Assembly: GCA_010094025.1 (NCBI GenBank)
Contig: ML991814.1
Coordinates: forward strand, 1 to 64,000
Reading direction: 5' to 3'
From: Viridothelium virens
Taxonomy: Eukaryota; Ascomycota; Dothideomycetes; Trypetheliales; Trypetheliaceae
Length of the DNA: 64,000 nucleotides
The notes beneath the pieces are model-generated. The model was given only the letters and a program-made list of their open reading frames with translations, had not been told where the DNA came from and searched no databases. The position numbers and the translations under genes were made by a program. Positions 1-10,126 of this stretch are shown here, in pieces. Every line of letters begins with the position of its first letter. Within the stretch, counting starts at the first letter, position 1.

Positions 1-1285
1 AATATTATCCTAGCTATATCAGAGAGTTCTAGGTCATTTAGCTGACTAATACTCTCGGAAGCAGAAGGATGAGATCCCGAAGATACAGGGGTTATTACAG
101 TGTATATATACAGCTTCATTTCCTAGCCAGATAGGAAGAGGAGAGATCTTGACCTTTACAATCATTTTCCTACCTGGAACTTTGACACAACTTCAACAGC
201 ACATTCTCCATAGTCCATACATACCTCACTAAATGAACAGCGTACTAAGCGATGTAGATGATGCAAGATCTCCCAAGACTCCAGTCAAGGTGAAAATCAG
301 TTTAAATTACAAGACAGCGAGTGAAAGAAAGAGATGAGTGTTCATCGTTCATGTCTTCGGCGACTTCAAGAGCTGGAGACCCTCAATGCTCTTCTTAGTG
401 TCAGGCCTGTCGGCGATGGGGCAGGCAATGAATAATGATATGTTTGTTCCGTGATGGCCGGATGTGTGAAGCTAGTGTTTGTATGGCTAGGAATGAGCTG
501 AGTGCTGAATGGCTGATGATGCGATGTAATAAAGCAAGAAATTCACAACTTTTCTACATTATATCGCGATTTCGCTATAGGAGTTACTTTTTTGAGCTTA
601 ATGCCTTCGTCTAGCGAGGTTGCTTGTTAATTTCTCCAAAGACATTTACCGCGTCGTCCACTTTCGGTTTGTTTAAATATTCAAATTCAATTTTCGCAAC
701 CTCACTATATCTAGGATTAGATTAGATTAAAGCAATTAAAGCTCAACCCAATCCAGTGTTGTAAGAAATAGTATTTTAATAATTACTGAATAGTGTTACT
801 ATTTACTATTACTATCACAAAATTTGCGATTAGGTTAGATGAAAACGATTAAAGCTCAACCCGACCCAACCCAGTAATCAGTGTGACCTCCTCCAATGTG
901 GGGTTATCGCAGTAACCAGGCCAAACTGCATCTCTAGAGCTACACAATTGTCAAATTTGCTGCAGGTGCAGTTCCCTCATTTGGTCACAATCTCATTCAC
1001 ATACCCACAGATTGTGGAAACTCCTGCGTTCAATCTTGGTATGGGCCATTGTGCGGACAAATCGGGGCGCAGAGAGTTCCAACAGAACTTGCTATACGAC
1101 ACGTCTTTCAAACCGCCCTTAGCGGCGGCTTCTCAGCCATGAAGGGCTTTCCGTGATGGATCTTCGCATACCAGCAGCCGAGGCCCTTATATTAGCTTGG
1201 TAGGAGGAGGTAGTTGTTCGTTAATCACGGTAACACAAGGACGTATTTAGAACTACGCAAAGAGGCATGAGAGAGATCGAGTTAT
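1..1285. other. Intergenic region without a recognisable gene
   Basis: No coding sequence with family features is seen. A duplicated block of about 40 nt (roughly 712-753 and 829-871, both containing attaaagctcaaccc) flanks the truncated hAT-like repeat described separately. The only open frame of note (948-1142) starts at a non-ATG codon and has no recognisable domain. Confidence 0.6.
754..830 (+). repeat. Truncated copy of a small hAT-like MITE
   Basis: The copy begins with cagtgttgtaagaaatagta (754-773), a CAGNG-type end as in hAT elements. The same 20 nt occur as the reverse complement at 4503-4522. Alignable sequence rich in TAGTA/TTACT words runs to about 830, ending in aaaatttgcg against gaaatatgcg in the other copy. 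No matching right end follows, so this looks like the first half of the element at 4379-4522. It is flanked by a direct duplication (712-753 and 829-871). The family assignment is inferred from the end sequence only. Confidence 0.5.
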
Positions 1286-1661
1286 TGCTTAATAGAGAGT
1301 TTTAGCAAGTCGGAAATTTCAACTTCAACTTTTTTTCATTTCTAAAAGGGCAACCAACCACTAGGCTTCGTCTAGGCGACAGGGGTGTAGTTGAAAAATG
1401 AACATTTCAACAGTTGATGGGAACCTCTCAACTTCAATTAGGAAGGCGGGGAACTGGTGGCGTTGTCGCTCATGCTAATGCCGCCTAACCAACTACCACA
1501 AGCTTTATAAAACAAATTAAAGGGTGAGTTGTCTTGCGCATTCCTGACCCGACTCACCACCAACTAACCTTGTCGAGAATCTATGACTAGTAGCACGAAG
1601 TTGAAAATTAGTTGAAGTTGAAGTTGAAACAACCTGCTAAAACTCTCTATCAATGCTTAAT
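1286..1661. mobile_element. Non-autonomous TIR element (MITE), about 360 bp
   Basis: Inverted ends are visible: tagagagttttagcaagt from 1293, and the reverse complement of the sequence ending at 1649 gives tagagagttttagcaggt. Both continue into ttcaacttcaactt. The interior also carries repeated ttgaagttgaag / cttcaacttcaa words. The 8-mer tgcttaat occurs at 1286-1293 and again at 1654-1661, which would fit an 8-bp target duplication with slight erosion of the left tip. There is no open reading frame inside. The superfamily is unsure. Confidence 0.6.
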
Positions 1662-3518
1662 CATTAGGAAATGCTGGTAAGCGAGCTGAAACCGCAGAGC
1701 GTAGATATCGGCTCACCTTCCTCATCGCAGCAGTCTTGTCGGTGGGAGAACTGTGATACATACGTCAGTGCATACCAACTCAAACTCAGACCTCCAAGAA
1801 AGTGGCTGACCCTCGATTTCGCTTGTATAGGATGAACGCTAATATGATCAATATCCGGCTTTGAGATCTTTGTCTTTGTCATGCTTCTTGAGTCATGGCA
1901 ATATAGGCTGCAGTCTTGCGACGTCGAGATCAAGATGCGGACTCACGGGTTGTCGTGCCAGGGGTTCGCGTCGAGCTGAGAGAGATGCCGGGAATGATTC
2001 CATACCTCTAAGCGAAGGTGAAACAAGCAGCAGCTCAGACCGGATGAATGTACATCGCGGTCGACTTAGCGTCGAATGAACAGCAGTCTTGCTGCGATGT
2101 CGGTGGGTCTCATGATGGAACAAGAGTAGTAGAGCCAACCGCGTATAAAATCTATTTAAGTTCACACAAAAAGCAGTGTCTCCGAAGTCTGCTGATTCTT
2201 CTGCAAAATGCATGACAACGACGAATACCAAGGGCGGTGAAGGAAATTTAAGTCACTACCGGAGAATTGTGACCTGATTTCGAAAGATCTGCAGCGTTCA
2301 CTAGACCTTGGGATTATTCTATAAGTCTCACATCGGATCCACTTTAAATGCATACAACGTTACGGAAATGCACGTTGATCTCAAGCAACAAGTGGATTTG
2401 TCGAACCAGGTTTATGTGAATACAATAGATTGAATTCGATTCAGGCGATAAAGGAGCCAAGGTGTTAACGATTGAGTCTCTTACCCAAGTGAGTTTTCAT
2501 TTCTTGACTGCGTATGGGAGAGACTAAGACGGATCGCCAGATTTCTCGAAGAAGCGTTCATAATTTTTGTACGTGGTCGATACCGTCTTACTTTGGATTC
2601 CAGCGCTGTAAGGGCTAGATGTTCAAATTCTCACCGGATGATCTTGACTGTATGCAGTTCTGCTGTTACACTGGTTTTTCGTGCAAAACACGTTAGTCTA
2701 CCTATCTAATCGGTCCTTTTCCCTCGCTTATCAGGGTTCGGCGATCAAAGTTCGCCACAAAGAAGTGGTCGCGGTGTGGATTTCCCGTGAACTAAACTAG
2801 TCTGGTACTTCAACAATACAACGCAACCATTCTAGTAGCCCGGCTGAGCATACACTGCCAAGCCGCATACGATTGCTGGCATGACGCGGTTTAAATTGTG
2901 AAAATCATAAATCATTGTACACTAGCTCACTACGTTTGATATATATCTAGCCTTGCATTAGTGTATAGATATACATGCAAAATCAAATCGCTACTTAAGG
3001 GGGAAATTCGGAGAATTGTGGAGTGAATCCTTCAACTATGACTGGTTGATTTCCTTGCGCAAATCTTTCAAAGGAGTTAAGAAGACTCCAGTAAAGAATG
3101 CAAAGGGATACGGCAGACATCGGAAGTGGTAAGAGGGTGTATATAGCGGTTGAAGCTAAGGTGTCGATTAGTGAGATTGAGTTGTTTAGATGTACAGACT
3201 CAGCTACATCTCCCGAGATACCGTCTGACTAGCAGTCAGATACGACTTAGTGGGGTACGTCGGCTATATCTTTAGTCAGCGCTAGCGATTGCATACATGT
3301 TCACGTCTGTGAGTAAATGCGCTTCTTGAGTCTAGCTCTGCCAAGGGAGGCAAGAATCAATTCGAAGATCCTACCATTGATGCGATAGATCCTTGTGATC
3401 AATGCCGCTGTCGTGCACCCATCTTTAATTGTTGCGGAATCAGTTGTATTTTACGTAACCTCGATCGGAATGCTACCTAAAGCTGGGCGAGAGGAAATCT
3501 GAAATAGAGAGAAACGGG
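1662..3518. other. Intergenic region
   Basis: Open frames here (for example 1893-2231 minus) show no family features and overlap one another on both strands. Nothing is assigned. A TATA-like track at about 2938-2975 is embedded in an AT-rich stretch. Confidence 0.5.
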
Positions 3519-3526
3519 TATATATA
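3519..3526 (+). promoter_or_regulatory. TATA box of the small secreted peptide gene
   Basis: The sequence tatatata lies 99 nt upstream of the ATG at 3625 and is followed by a pyrimidine-rich leader with CAACC/CATC-like start regions. Position and sequence fit a strong core promoter, as often seen for secreted small proteins. This is inferred from sequence only. Confidence 0.45.
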
Positions 3527-3624
3527 CAGCTCTCTGTCGACCGTCCTCTGCGACCATCTCCAACCCATCAAAATTGCAAAGACCTCAGTTCGAAACTGCG
3601 ATACCATTCCACTTTATCACCACC

Positions 3625-3889
3625 ATGAAGTTCTTCACCGTTATTTTCAGCTTTGCACTTGCTAGCCTGGCTATGGTCAGCGCTGCTCCAGGCCTAGAGC
3701 CCGAGGGAGAAGCGGTAAGCAATTCTTAATCTGTATGGAACCATCTGCATCCTAAAGAGATAACTCATCTACCTCCAGGCATGTGCACCCCTGGACGCCC
3801 ACTGCGACCCTCCCACTATCAGGTGCTGTGCCAACCACGGGACCTGCCTGGAGGGTTCGGATGGAACGAAGAAGTGCCACAGGAGCTAA
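3625..3889 (+). CDS. Small secreted six-cysteine peptide with cystine-knot-like spacing
   Basis: Two exons, 3625-3714 and 3779-3889, are split by a 64-nt GT..AG intron and encode 66 residues. Residues 1-20 (MKFFTVIFSFALASLAMVSA) form a clear signal peptide, followed by a short acidic Pro/Glu segment (APGLEPEGEA). The rest is a compact domain with cysteines at 32, 39, 46, 47, 54 and 63. The spacing is C-x6-C-x6-CC-x6-C-x8-C, the order expected of inhibitor-cystine-knot (knottin) folds. The ATG sits in caccATGaag and is preceded by a TATA box. Fungal proteins of this size and build are usually apoplastic effectors, antimicrobial peptides or developmental secreted proteins, and none of these roles is shown here. 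Splicing is needed to keep all six cysteines in frame, which supports the model. I do not recognise a named family. Confidence 0.75.
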
Positions 3890-4378
3890 ACGAGCGCTTC
3901 GAGCTCATCAGTTGTCTTGCGAGCAGAGCCTGCTGTGATTATGATTTGAGGAAATTTATGTGTCTAGTCAGGATGAAAGGCAGTTTTTGTGGATGATACG
4001 AAAAGGGTATGGCTAGATGGAAGGATTGGAGATGTGTGTTTTGGTCTTTGAATTTTGATTTGCCCAACTCAGTCACTCGTTGAAAAGCACTATCCGAAAA
4101 ATAAAAAAGCATGTAACACAGTAACGCGTGTCATGTTACGGATCTTCCTTCCAGCCAATGTGATCGGATCTCTTTTGCGCAGGTAACTGTGGTGGCTTCG
4201 CTCAGGGTTCGGAAACATAGCTGCATAGAATAATGCATACATAAAGTTGTATATGGATTGAATAGCATGATTATTCGCATAATATCCGTTTCTGGTTAAT
4301 TAGGCTTGCTGTTTGCTGAATAGGTTGAGTGTTGGCTAAATTGGGTCTTATTTACATCCTTTTTATCCCTGCTGGGGT
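3890..4378. other. 3' flank of the peptide gene
   Basis: No gene is assigned. Another frame (to 3996) reads several Cys codons downstream of the peptide stop but cannot be joined to it by a convincing intron. AATAAA-like signals (aaaaataaaaaag, about 4098-4110) could serve polyadenylation. Confidence 0.4.
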
Positions 4379-4522
4379 CAGTGATGTAAATTTACCAAGT
4401 AATTACTATTTTACTAAGTAATAGTAACGTAGTAACGCATATTTCATGATAGTACTAGTAAATAGTAATAGTAAAAGTAATAATAAATAGTCATTACTAA
4501 TTTACTATTTCTTACAACACTG
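4379..4522 (-). mobile_element. Small hAT-like MITE, 144 bp
   Basis: The left end reads cagtgatgtaaa, and the right end, reverse-complemented, reads cagtgttgtaagaaatagta. The body is a run of TAGTAA/TTACTA words that can fold back. The right 20 nt are identical, in opposite orientation, to 754-773. I could not find an exact 8-bp target duplication at its borders. It ends 24 bp from the stop codon of the AAA+ ATPase gene. Confidence 0.55.
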
Positions 4523-4545
4523 CTCTCGCTGGATAAAACTAAAGA

Positions 4546-6774
4546 TCAAGAAAACCTGGGACGTTTTCGGCCTCGTCCATTGCCGCTGTCATCATCGCTG
4601 TTGTCATCATCGCTACAGCCATCATCTTCAATTCCGGCTGTTTTCGGCTCCGTCTCAGATGGATGTGGCCTGTAAACCGTATCACTCGGCCGCTTCGAGG
4701 CAAACTTGACGTTGAAGCCTGCTATCACCTTTGCAGCCTGATCGAGATGTTGTATATTGAGGTCCGCTTCTTGACCAATCGACAGGGCAAGTGCTGTTCG
4801 CACGACGTTCTTAATCTCCCGACCATTGAACGAATGATGTGATAGACGGGCTAAGTCGGACTCATCTATCCATTCATGTCCTCGATTAGGCAATGCCTTA
4901 CCGATGAAGAGTCTCCACAGCTGACAACGAGCTTTTTCAGATAAAGCAGGATATTCGAGTGAGAGATGAATCCGCGACTTGAACGCGTCGTCGAATGTTT
5001 GTACCCGATTGGTTGTAAGGATCATTGTGCCCTCAAAATATTCTAGGACGCGGAGAAAGACTGTTGTTTATGTTAGTAGATTGCTTCCTATGGATATATA
5101 CCGGAATTTTTAGCGTACCGGACACAAGACTGTTCCTACGTAAATTGTTGACCTGTCGCTCTTCTAAGAAGACATCCGCTTCGTCTATGAGGACAAGAGC
5201 ACCCCAAGATGTTGCAAGCTCCAGCTCTCGCAAAAGGTTCTCTTCCAAAGCAGCAGATTTAACGTCTAAGTCCCCGGACGTCAAGATGTACAGTGGACGC
5301 TTGGCAAATTCTGCTAAGCTTTCTAATGGAAGGTCAATTAGATGTTCCGCAGCTTGAAAATTTTCCGAATCACCTACCTGCTGTGAGTGTCTTGCCGCAT
5401 CCAGCTGGGCCATGAAGAAGGAAAATAAGGCCCTTTCCCTTGCCTTTAATGATGTCATCGAAGGTATCAGGGTTATTTTCCTTGATCACAATTAAGGACT
5501 CGATCATACTCTTCTTGTCTTCATCAAGGAGCAAATGTTCAAATGCATTTGAATCGTAGATCACGTCTGCGATCTTATCTAGATCAAACAGACACCATCT
5601 CTTCAGCTTCAGGGAGTATCCACAGGCTTGAGAATTGCAGATTTTGAGTTCCTCATCTGAGAGTTTGAGATGTTCATTTTTGTCGATTTGATACCTGCGC
5701 CTTGTTGATGATGCATCAAAGTAGTCTGGACACGAGGACGCAAATCGCAAAGGATCAATAATGATGCGGCCGGTCACCTAGTAATGTGAGTAGTGAATGC
5801 GAAAAATTACCTCCAGGACAGTCTCATACCTCTCTTGGCACTACTTCGAAGGCGCTTGTCTCAGCAAAGTCCCGCTCTGTTAAAACGCCTGCAATTCCTT
5901 TGTATTCGCAATGATGCTGTCCACAGTAGCCAACGAATCTCTTCCCTCGAGACAATGCTCTAGATTCAATATCAACTTTGTTTGGATGATACTCCAGAGG
6001 ACTGCATCGTAATTCCTCAATTGGTAAGAACCCTTCGTACTCATGAATGTGTAAGTAACGGGTGTCATGAGCGAGTTCCTTACCATCACAGAATATGAAC
6101 CACATTTCGAAATTCCAACTGCACTGAAGCGGATAATCATTAAACTTGATGGATTTCAGCTTCAGAATTGACTCTCGACCTCCTTGTTTTTTGTAGATGA
6201 GGGCTCCTGGACGAAAGACCATCCACAAACTCTTGAAGTCAATGCTTGGAGCATCATTGATTTTCACTTTGATCAAAAAAGATCGCATCTCCATTTCTAA
6301 AGTCCTATAAAGGTATCGCAGCGCGAGACCAACGTGGTTTGACGCCTCACCATCTCCAATTCGATTAGCATATTCGCGAAGCTCTCGTTCATAGTAGAAG
6401 AGACATCTATGAAAATCGCGCACTATGATTCTTCGGCTCTTGAGATCAATGCCGTTGTATTCTCCTACTACTTCGCGTAAAGCTCTCCTGATATGGGGCG
6501 ACCTAACGTCCACTTCCGAGAATTCAAGGCTTTCGTTTTGACGATAGTATCTCGTCAGTACAAGAGCGGACTCAGGATGTGAATCAGGCAACTCTCCAAG
6601 GTCCCTTCTGTATCCTGTATTGTACACCACGCGCTCGCCCTTAGAGTTGTAACGAGCCTCGTTGGATCTTAGCTCACATTGTCGACCCAAGCCGTCATCG
6701 TAGACCTCCGCAGGATCACGGAGAGCTTCGAAAGGATCTTTGAGCACATTAGTAGTAGAAAGCTGCGCATCCAT
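4546..6774 (-). CDS. AAA+ ATPase (fungal type with DUF7025-like N-terminus)
   Basis: Four exons on the minus strand: 6774-5830, 5777-5378, 5322-5119 and 5060-4546, encoding 687 residues. Introns are 52, 55 and 58 nt, and each restores a family-typical junction (GKTLTA+ESLAEFAKRPLY, NSLVS+VFLRVLEYFEG). The N-terminal ~430 residues match the long DUF7025-type region found in fungal AAA proteins. Walker A is GPAGCGKT at about 438-445. Walker B is VLIDEAD at about 492-498, and sensor-1-like MILTTNR follows. The C-terminus ends in a strongly acidic Asp/Ser tail and a basic GRGRKRPRF, suggesting nuclear location. It probably remodels proteins or complexes using ATP; the substrate is unknown. The family is greatly expanded in filamentous fungi. 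Confidence 0.85.
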
Positions 6775-7095
6775 TCTGAATGCGTTGGTTGTGCTTATAG
6801 TACGGAGCTAATGATAGAGCTGGTAAATGCAAATCGTGCGCAGAGATATTCATGAACGCCGAGTTCGAAGGGAAGCACCACTATGTTATTGGACGAGGCA
6901 CATCGTGTGTATTCTGTTGAGGGAGTTTTCAGCAAGGATAAAGTTGGAAGATCAAGAAGCTAGACAGCAAGCAGGCAGCAACCTTTAGTATGGTGAAATG
7001 ATTGGAGAAAGACGCTGAGTGGTCTGGTTTCACTTCAGATACGCATTGGCTTACATGAGCGGGGTAATCGGTGAGACGAAAGGAGTTTAGAAGTA
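6775..7095. other. Upstream region of the AAA+ ATPase gene
   Basis: This 321-bp non-coding stretch separates the ATG of the AAA+ gene from the foldback element. No specific motif can be assigned. Confidence 0.4.
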
Positions 7096-7906
7096 AGTCA
7101 AACTACCTGGAAGCGGACCGACCTAGATCCGGACCACCTCTTCCCATACAAATTCACATACAAATGAAAATTTTGTTTTTTGCTCCTAACACAGCCAATA
7201 TTAGATCTATTTTTAAATAAAATATATTTGAATGTAGAGAATAATAACAACTATCTTCTGCTGGTTTTAGATTTCTTATATCTAATTGGTTAAAAGAGTT
7301 ATTTAGATTTTTTTTTATTTTTATAGGGGTTTTTATATATAAAATTAATATCCTTACAATTCTATTAAAAATTAAGTAATATGAATAATTTTAAGCTTTA
7401 TAATTATAAAGCATGCATATTTAAATCTAATTTTAAAAAATTATAATATATTTATTAATTAATTATTAAAATATATTAAATAATATTTTTTGTATACTAA
7501 AAATAGTATATAAAAACTTCTGTTTAAAATAATTTATTATTTAATTAATAAATATATTAAAATATTTTAAAAATATACTTAAAACTATGTATATTATATA
7601 ATTATCTAAGAAAATTTTAAATTTATTATTATTTTTAATTGTTTTTACTAAGATATTATTTTTATATATAAAAATGCTTAAAAATTTATAAATATTTAAA
7701 TAACTTTTGATATAATTGAAATACCAGAATTTTGCTTACATAAAATTATAGCTCTATTTATTCTCTACATTTTGATACATTTTATTTAAAAATAGATCTA
7801 ATATTGGCTGTGTTAGGAGCAAAAAACAAAATTTTCATTTGTATGTGAGCTTGTATGAGGTGAGGTGGTCTGCTTCGGGGTTGGTCCGCTTCCAGGTAGT
7901 TTGACT
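7096..7906. mobile_element. 811-bp AT-rich foldback MITE with Fot1/pogo-type ends
   Basis: The outer 24 nt (7096-7119 and 7883-7906) are perfect inverted repeats, beginning agtcaaactacctggaagcg. They are flanked by TA on both sides (7094-7095 and 7907-7908), the target duplication of the Tc1/mariner-pogo group. Inverted similarity continues inward for more than 130 nt, including a perfect stretch through ttgctcctaacacagccaat. Still deeper matches (gtagagaataa / ttattctctac, attaattaat blocks) make much of the element a palindrome. The middle is extremely AT-rich and has no open frame, as expected for a non-autonomous copy damaged by C-to-T mutation such as RIP. The Fot1/pogo assignment rests on the ends and the TA site. 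Confidence 0.8.
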
Positions 7907-7908
7907 TA

Positions 7909-9029
7909 AACGCTTTCATTCCTGGGTACCGCTTGATTCAAGGCGGGCATTCTCCGAAAATGGCGTGCCGCTTGAACGAGATTAGGCTGCAATATGAGGG
8001 CCTTGATTTTCGGGTTGTCCGACAGCGAGTCAGTATCATTCCAGCTATCATAGCACCAGGAAGAAGAAAATGCACGCCTTCTGGGTTTAGCGCACAGGCC
8101 GTCGCCAAGAGAAGGGAAGGGGAGAGAAGAGAGAGAGAGGGGGGGGGGTTTAGGGTGCTGATCAATGTCGATTCAGGCAATCATTTGCAAAGGATAGGGT
8201 TCTCAGGAAGCTTGGATTCTTTCCCTTTATGAGATTTATGTATACAGAAGCATGCCACTAATTCGCCTTTTGAAGGCCTCGCGAATCTTCACAAGGTGCA
8301 TAGACATCGTTCGTACGACGGAAGGCTGAGAGAGATACGGAAGCAACGGCATCGGCACCCTTCAGACCAGAGGTATAGCAAGATTGACTACCGCTGGTCG
8401 GACAAGTTGCCATTCTTTTGGATGCGTCGAGTATGAAGGACTGGCAGAACTTTGCGTTTTATTTTGAACTGGAGGAATCCGAGGAATGCCGAAGCGAAAG
8501 ATAGAGATTAGGAAGATAGCTGTAGACGTGCACACAGACTACGGTCTTGATGAAGTCGGTCAACATAGGCAACTTACGCCAATTTTTCCTGCAGTGCATC
8601 TCAAAACCAGAGGCACATCAAGATAGCAGAATACTTACCTCTGATCCACGCAAATTCCGATTTGTATACAGAATGCCTTCATCATTAGTGGGTGCAGTGC
8701 GTAAAGAGATTATTGCCAGACTGGTGGCGGCGCAGCCGAGCAGCCGCCAACTCTGCTTTCTCTCCCAACCCAGCGATTTTAGACCTGACCAGCCTGTGAA
8801 CGTCGCACTTAACGTTGTGTGCATATCTAGCAGAATTTTTCCCGGTGACAGTGCCTCTCATCCTAATTATATCTCACGGCAATACAACAGATTTGTTCGT
8901 TTCCGCTCCACTGGGTATTTTCTGCGCCCAATGTTGACCATAAGCCTTAGGCGTCGATCCCCTAGCGGTCCTCCTTAACGTTGTCCCTCCTGCGAACTTG
9001 GGGACAAATTACGCAGATTTGACGAGACA
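7909..9029. other. Intergenic region with a purine tract
   Basis: No gene can be supported. A GA-rich tract with a run of G lies at about 8108-8151. An open frame at 8547-8978 (143 codons, plus) has no recognisable family, no intron logic and no signal peptide, so it is not called. Confidence 0.4.
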
Positions 9030-10126
9030 ATGTTTGCGAAAAGAGTTGTTTCGAGGATATCCGCTGCAGTCATGGCTACGACCATGTGCCTGGCTTGTCG
9101 TGAGTTGCCCGTCCTACTTGGAAGTTGCCGAACATAAGCTTGCATAAAGAATACTGGAGAGTAATATGAGTGCTGATGATTCTGCCAGCCGTTGCATGCA
9201 CGAACAGTGCAGACGGTAGTAGTTGGAGTCGCGATACTATTATCCAGCTGGCAAGCCTCATAGCAGGAATTCCAGCACTGATCGGAAGTATGATCGGCAT
9301 CATCGCGGTGGTGAGGAAATATCGCAGTCGATACCGACAAATGAGTAAGCCGCTCCCTATCGATAATCAGCAGTTGTTGAATGAATCAACGCCAAGAGAA
9401 GAGCGAGGACCGGGTAGAGTATGCGTAAGTAATCGCAAAAGAATGCTCGAGGTGTGTCGAAAAGCCTCCGACTTAGGGCAATCACCGGTTGGTCGAGTAA
9501 TATATAGCGAAGATAGAGGGAAAGACCGGGGAAAAGAGAACTTCTGACATTCGGCAAACAGGACCAGACCAAGACGACATGGAATTAGAGGCCGGATCAG
9601 GCCGGCATGCTCGGAGCTTAGTCGAGCCAAGCCGTTCACCAATTGCGCAAAGAGCTAGGGTAAGTGCATCTTTTGTGGGGGCGATTGTTCGACCAGCCGA
9701 CTCATTCTCATCAAGGAACAGCGTCGACAGATGGAGGTAACAGCTAGTATTGAGCGACCTCGGACGATGGGTTTGCGGTCACGTCCATTGTCTCCCACAT
9801 TGCAGGAACCCATCGCACTCAATTTAGTTGACGATGGGCCTTGTCGTCCACAGCGTCCCGTGGATGAGATGACACCAGGGGTCTCCGAACGCTTGGGAGG
9901 AGGGATAAGAGGAATAGGGGAGATGCAGACAGCCCTACCAGTAGCCCACCTCGGCCGGCCAGCCTCAACAGACGAAGTGCGCCCGTCAGTTCCAGTTAGG
10001 GCAGAAAGCATCCATCGGCTAGCGGCATGGTTTCAAGCGGAGTATCATTCCTTAAGCGTCCAGCAAATGGGAGAACGTGGTGTATGGGAATGTGAAATGG
10101 AGGAGTCGATGCGTGTCGATGGCTAG
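9030..10126 (+). CDS. Hypothetical membrane protein (unrecognised)
   Basis: Tentative four-exon model: 9030-9099, 9189-9424, 9513-9659 and 9716-10126, encoding 287 residues. The first exon gives a hydrophobic, signal-like N-terminus (MFAKRVVSRISAAVMATTMC). The second contains a single transmembrane segment (about residues 42-67, LASLIAGIPALIGSMIGIIA) followed by a basic stop-transfer VRKYRSRYR. The rest is Pro/Arg/Ser-rich and probably cytosolic, ending in an RLAAWFQAEY helix and an acidic ECEMEES. The 9100-9188 and 9660-9715 introns have good GT..AG signals. The 9425-9512 intron is the weak point, because its acceptor was chosen to escape a stop. No family is recognised, and an unrelated or decayed locus remains possible. 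Confidence 0.4.

Noticed and set aside
1893-2231. A 112-codon minus-strand open frame
   Set aside because: It overlaps a frame on the other strand in AT-rich intergenic DNA and has no recognisable features.
3781-3996. A plus-strand frame with further Cys codons overlapping and following the secreted peptide gene
   Set aside because: It is out of frame with the signal peptide and no intron with proper ends links it to the first exon. The six-cysteine frame explains the gene fully.
8547-8978. A 143-codon plus-strand open frame
   Set aside because: No signal peptide, domain, intron or codon pattern supports it. Overlapping minus-strand frames look equally plausible.
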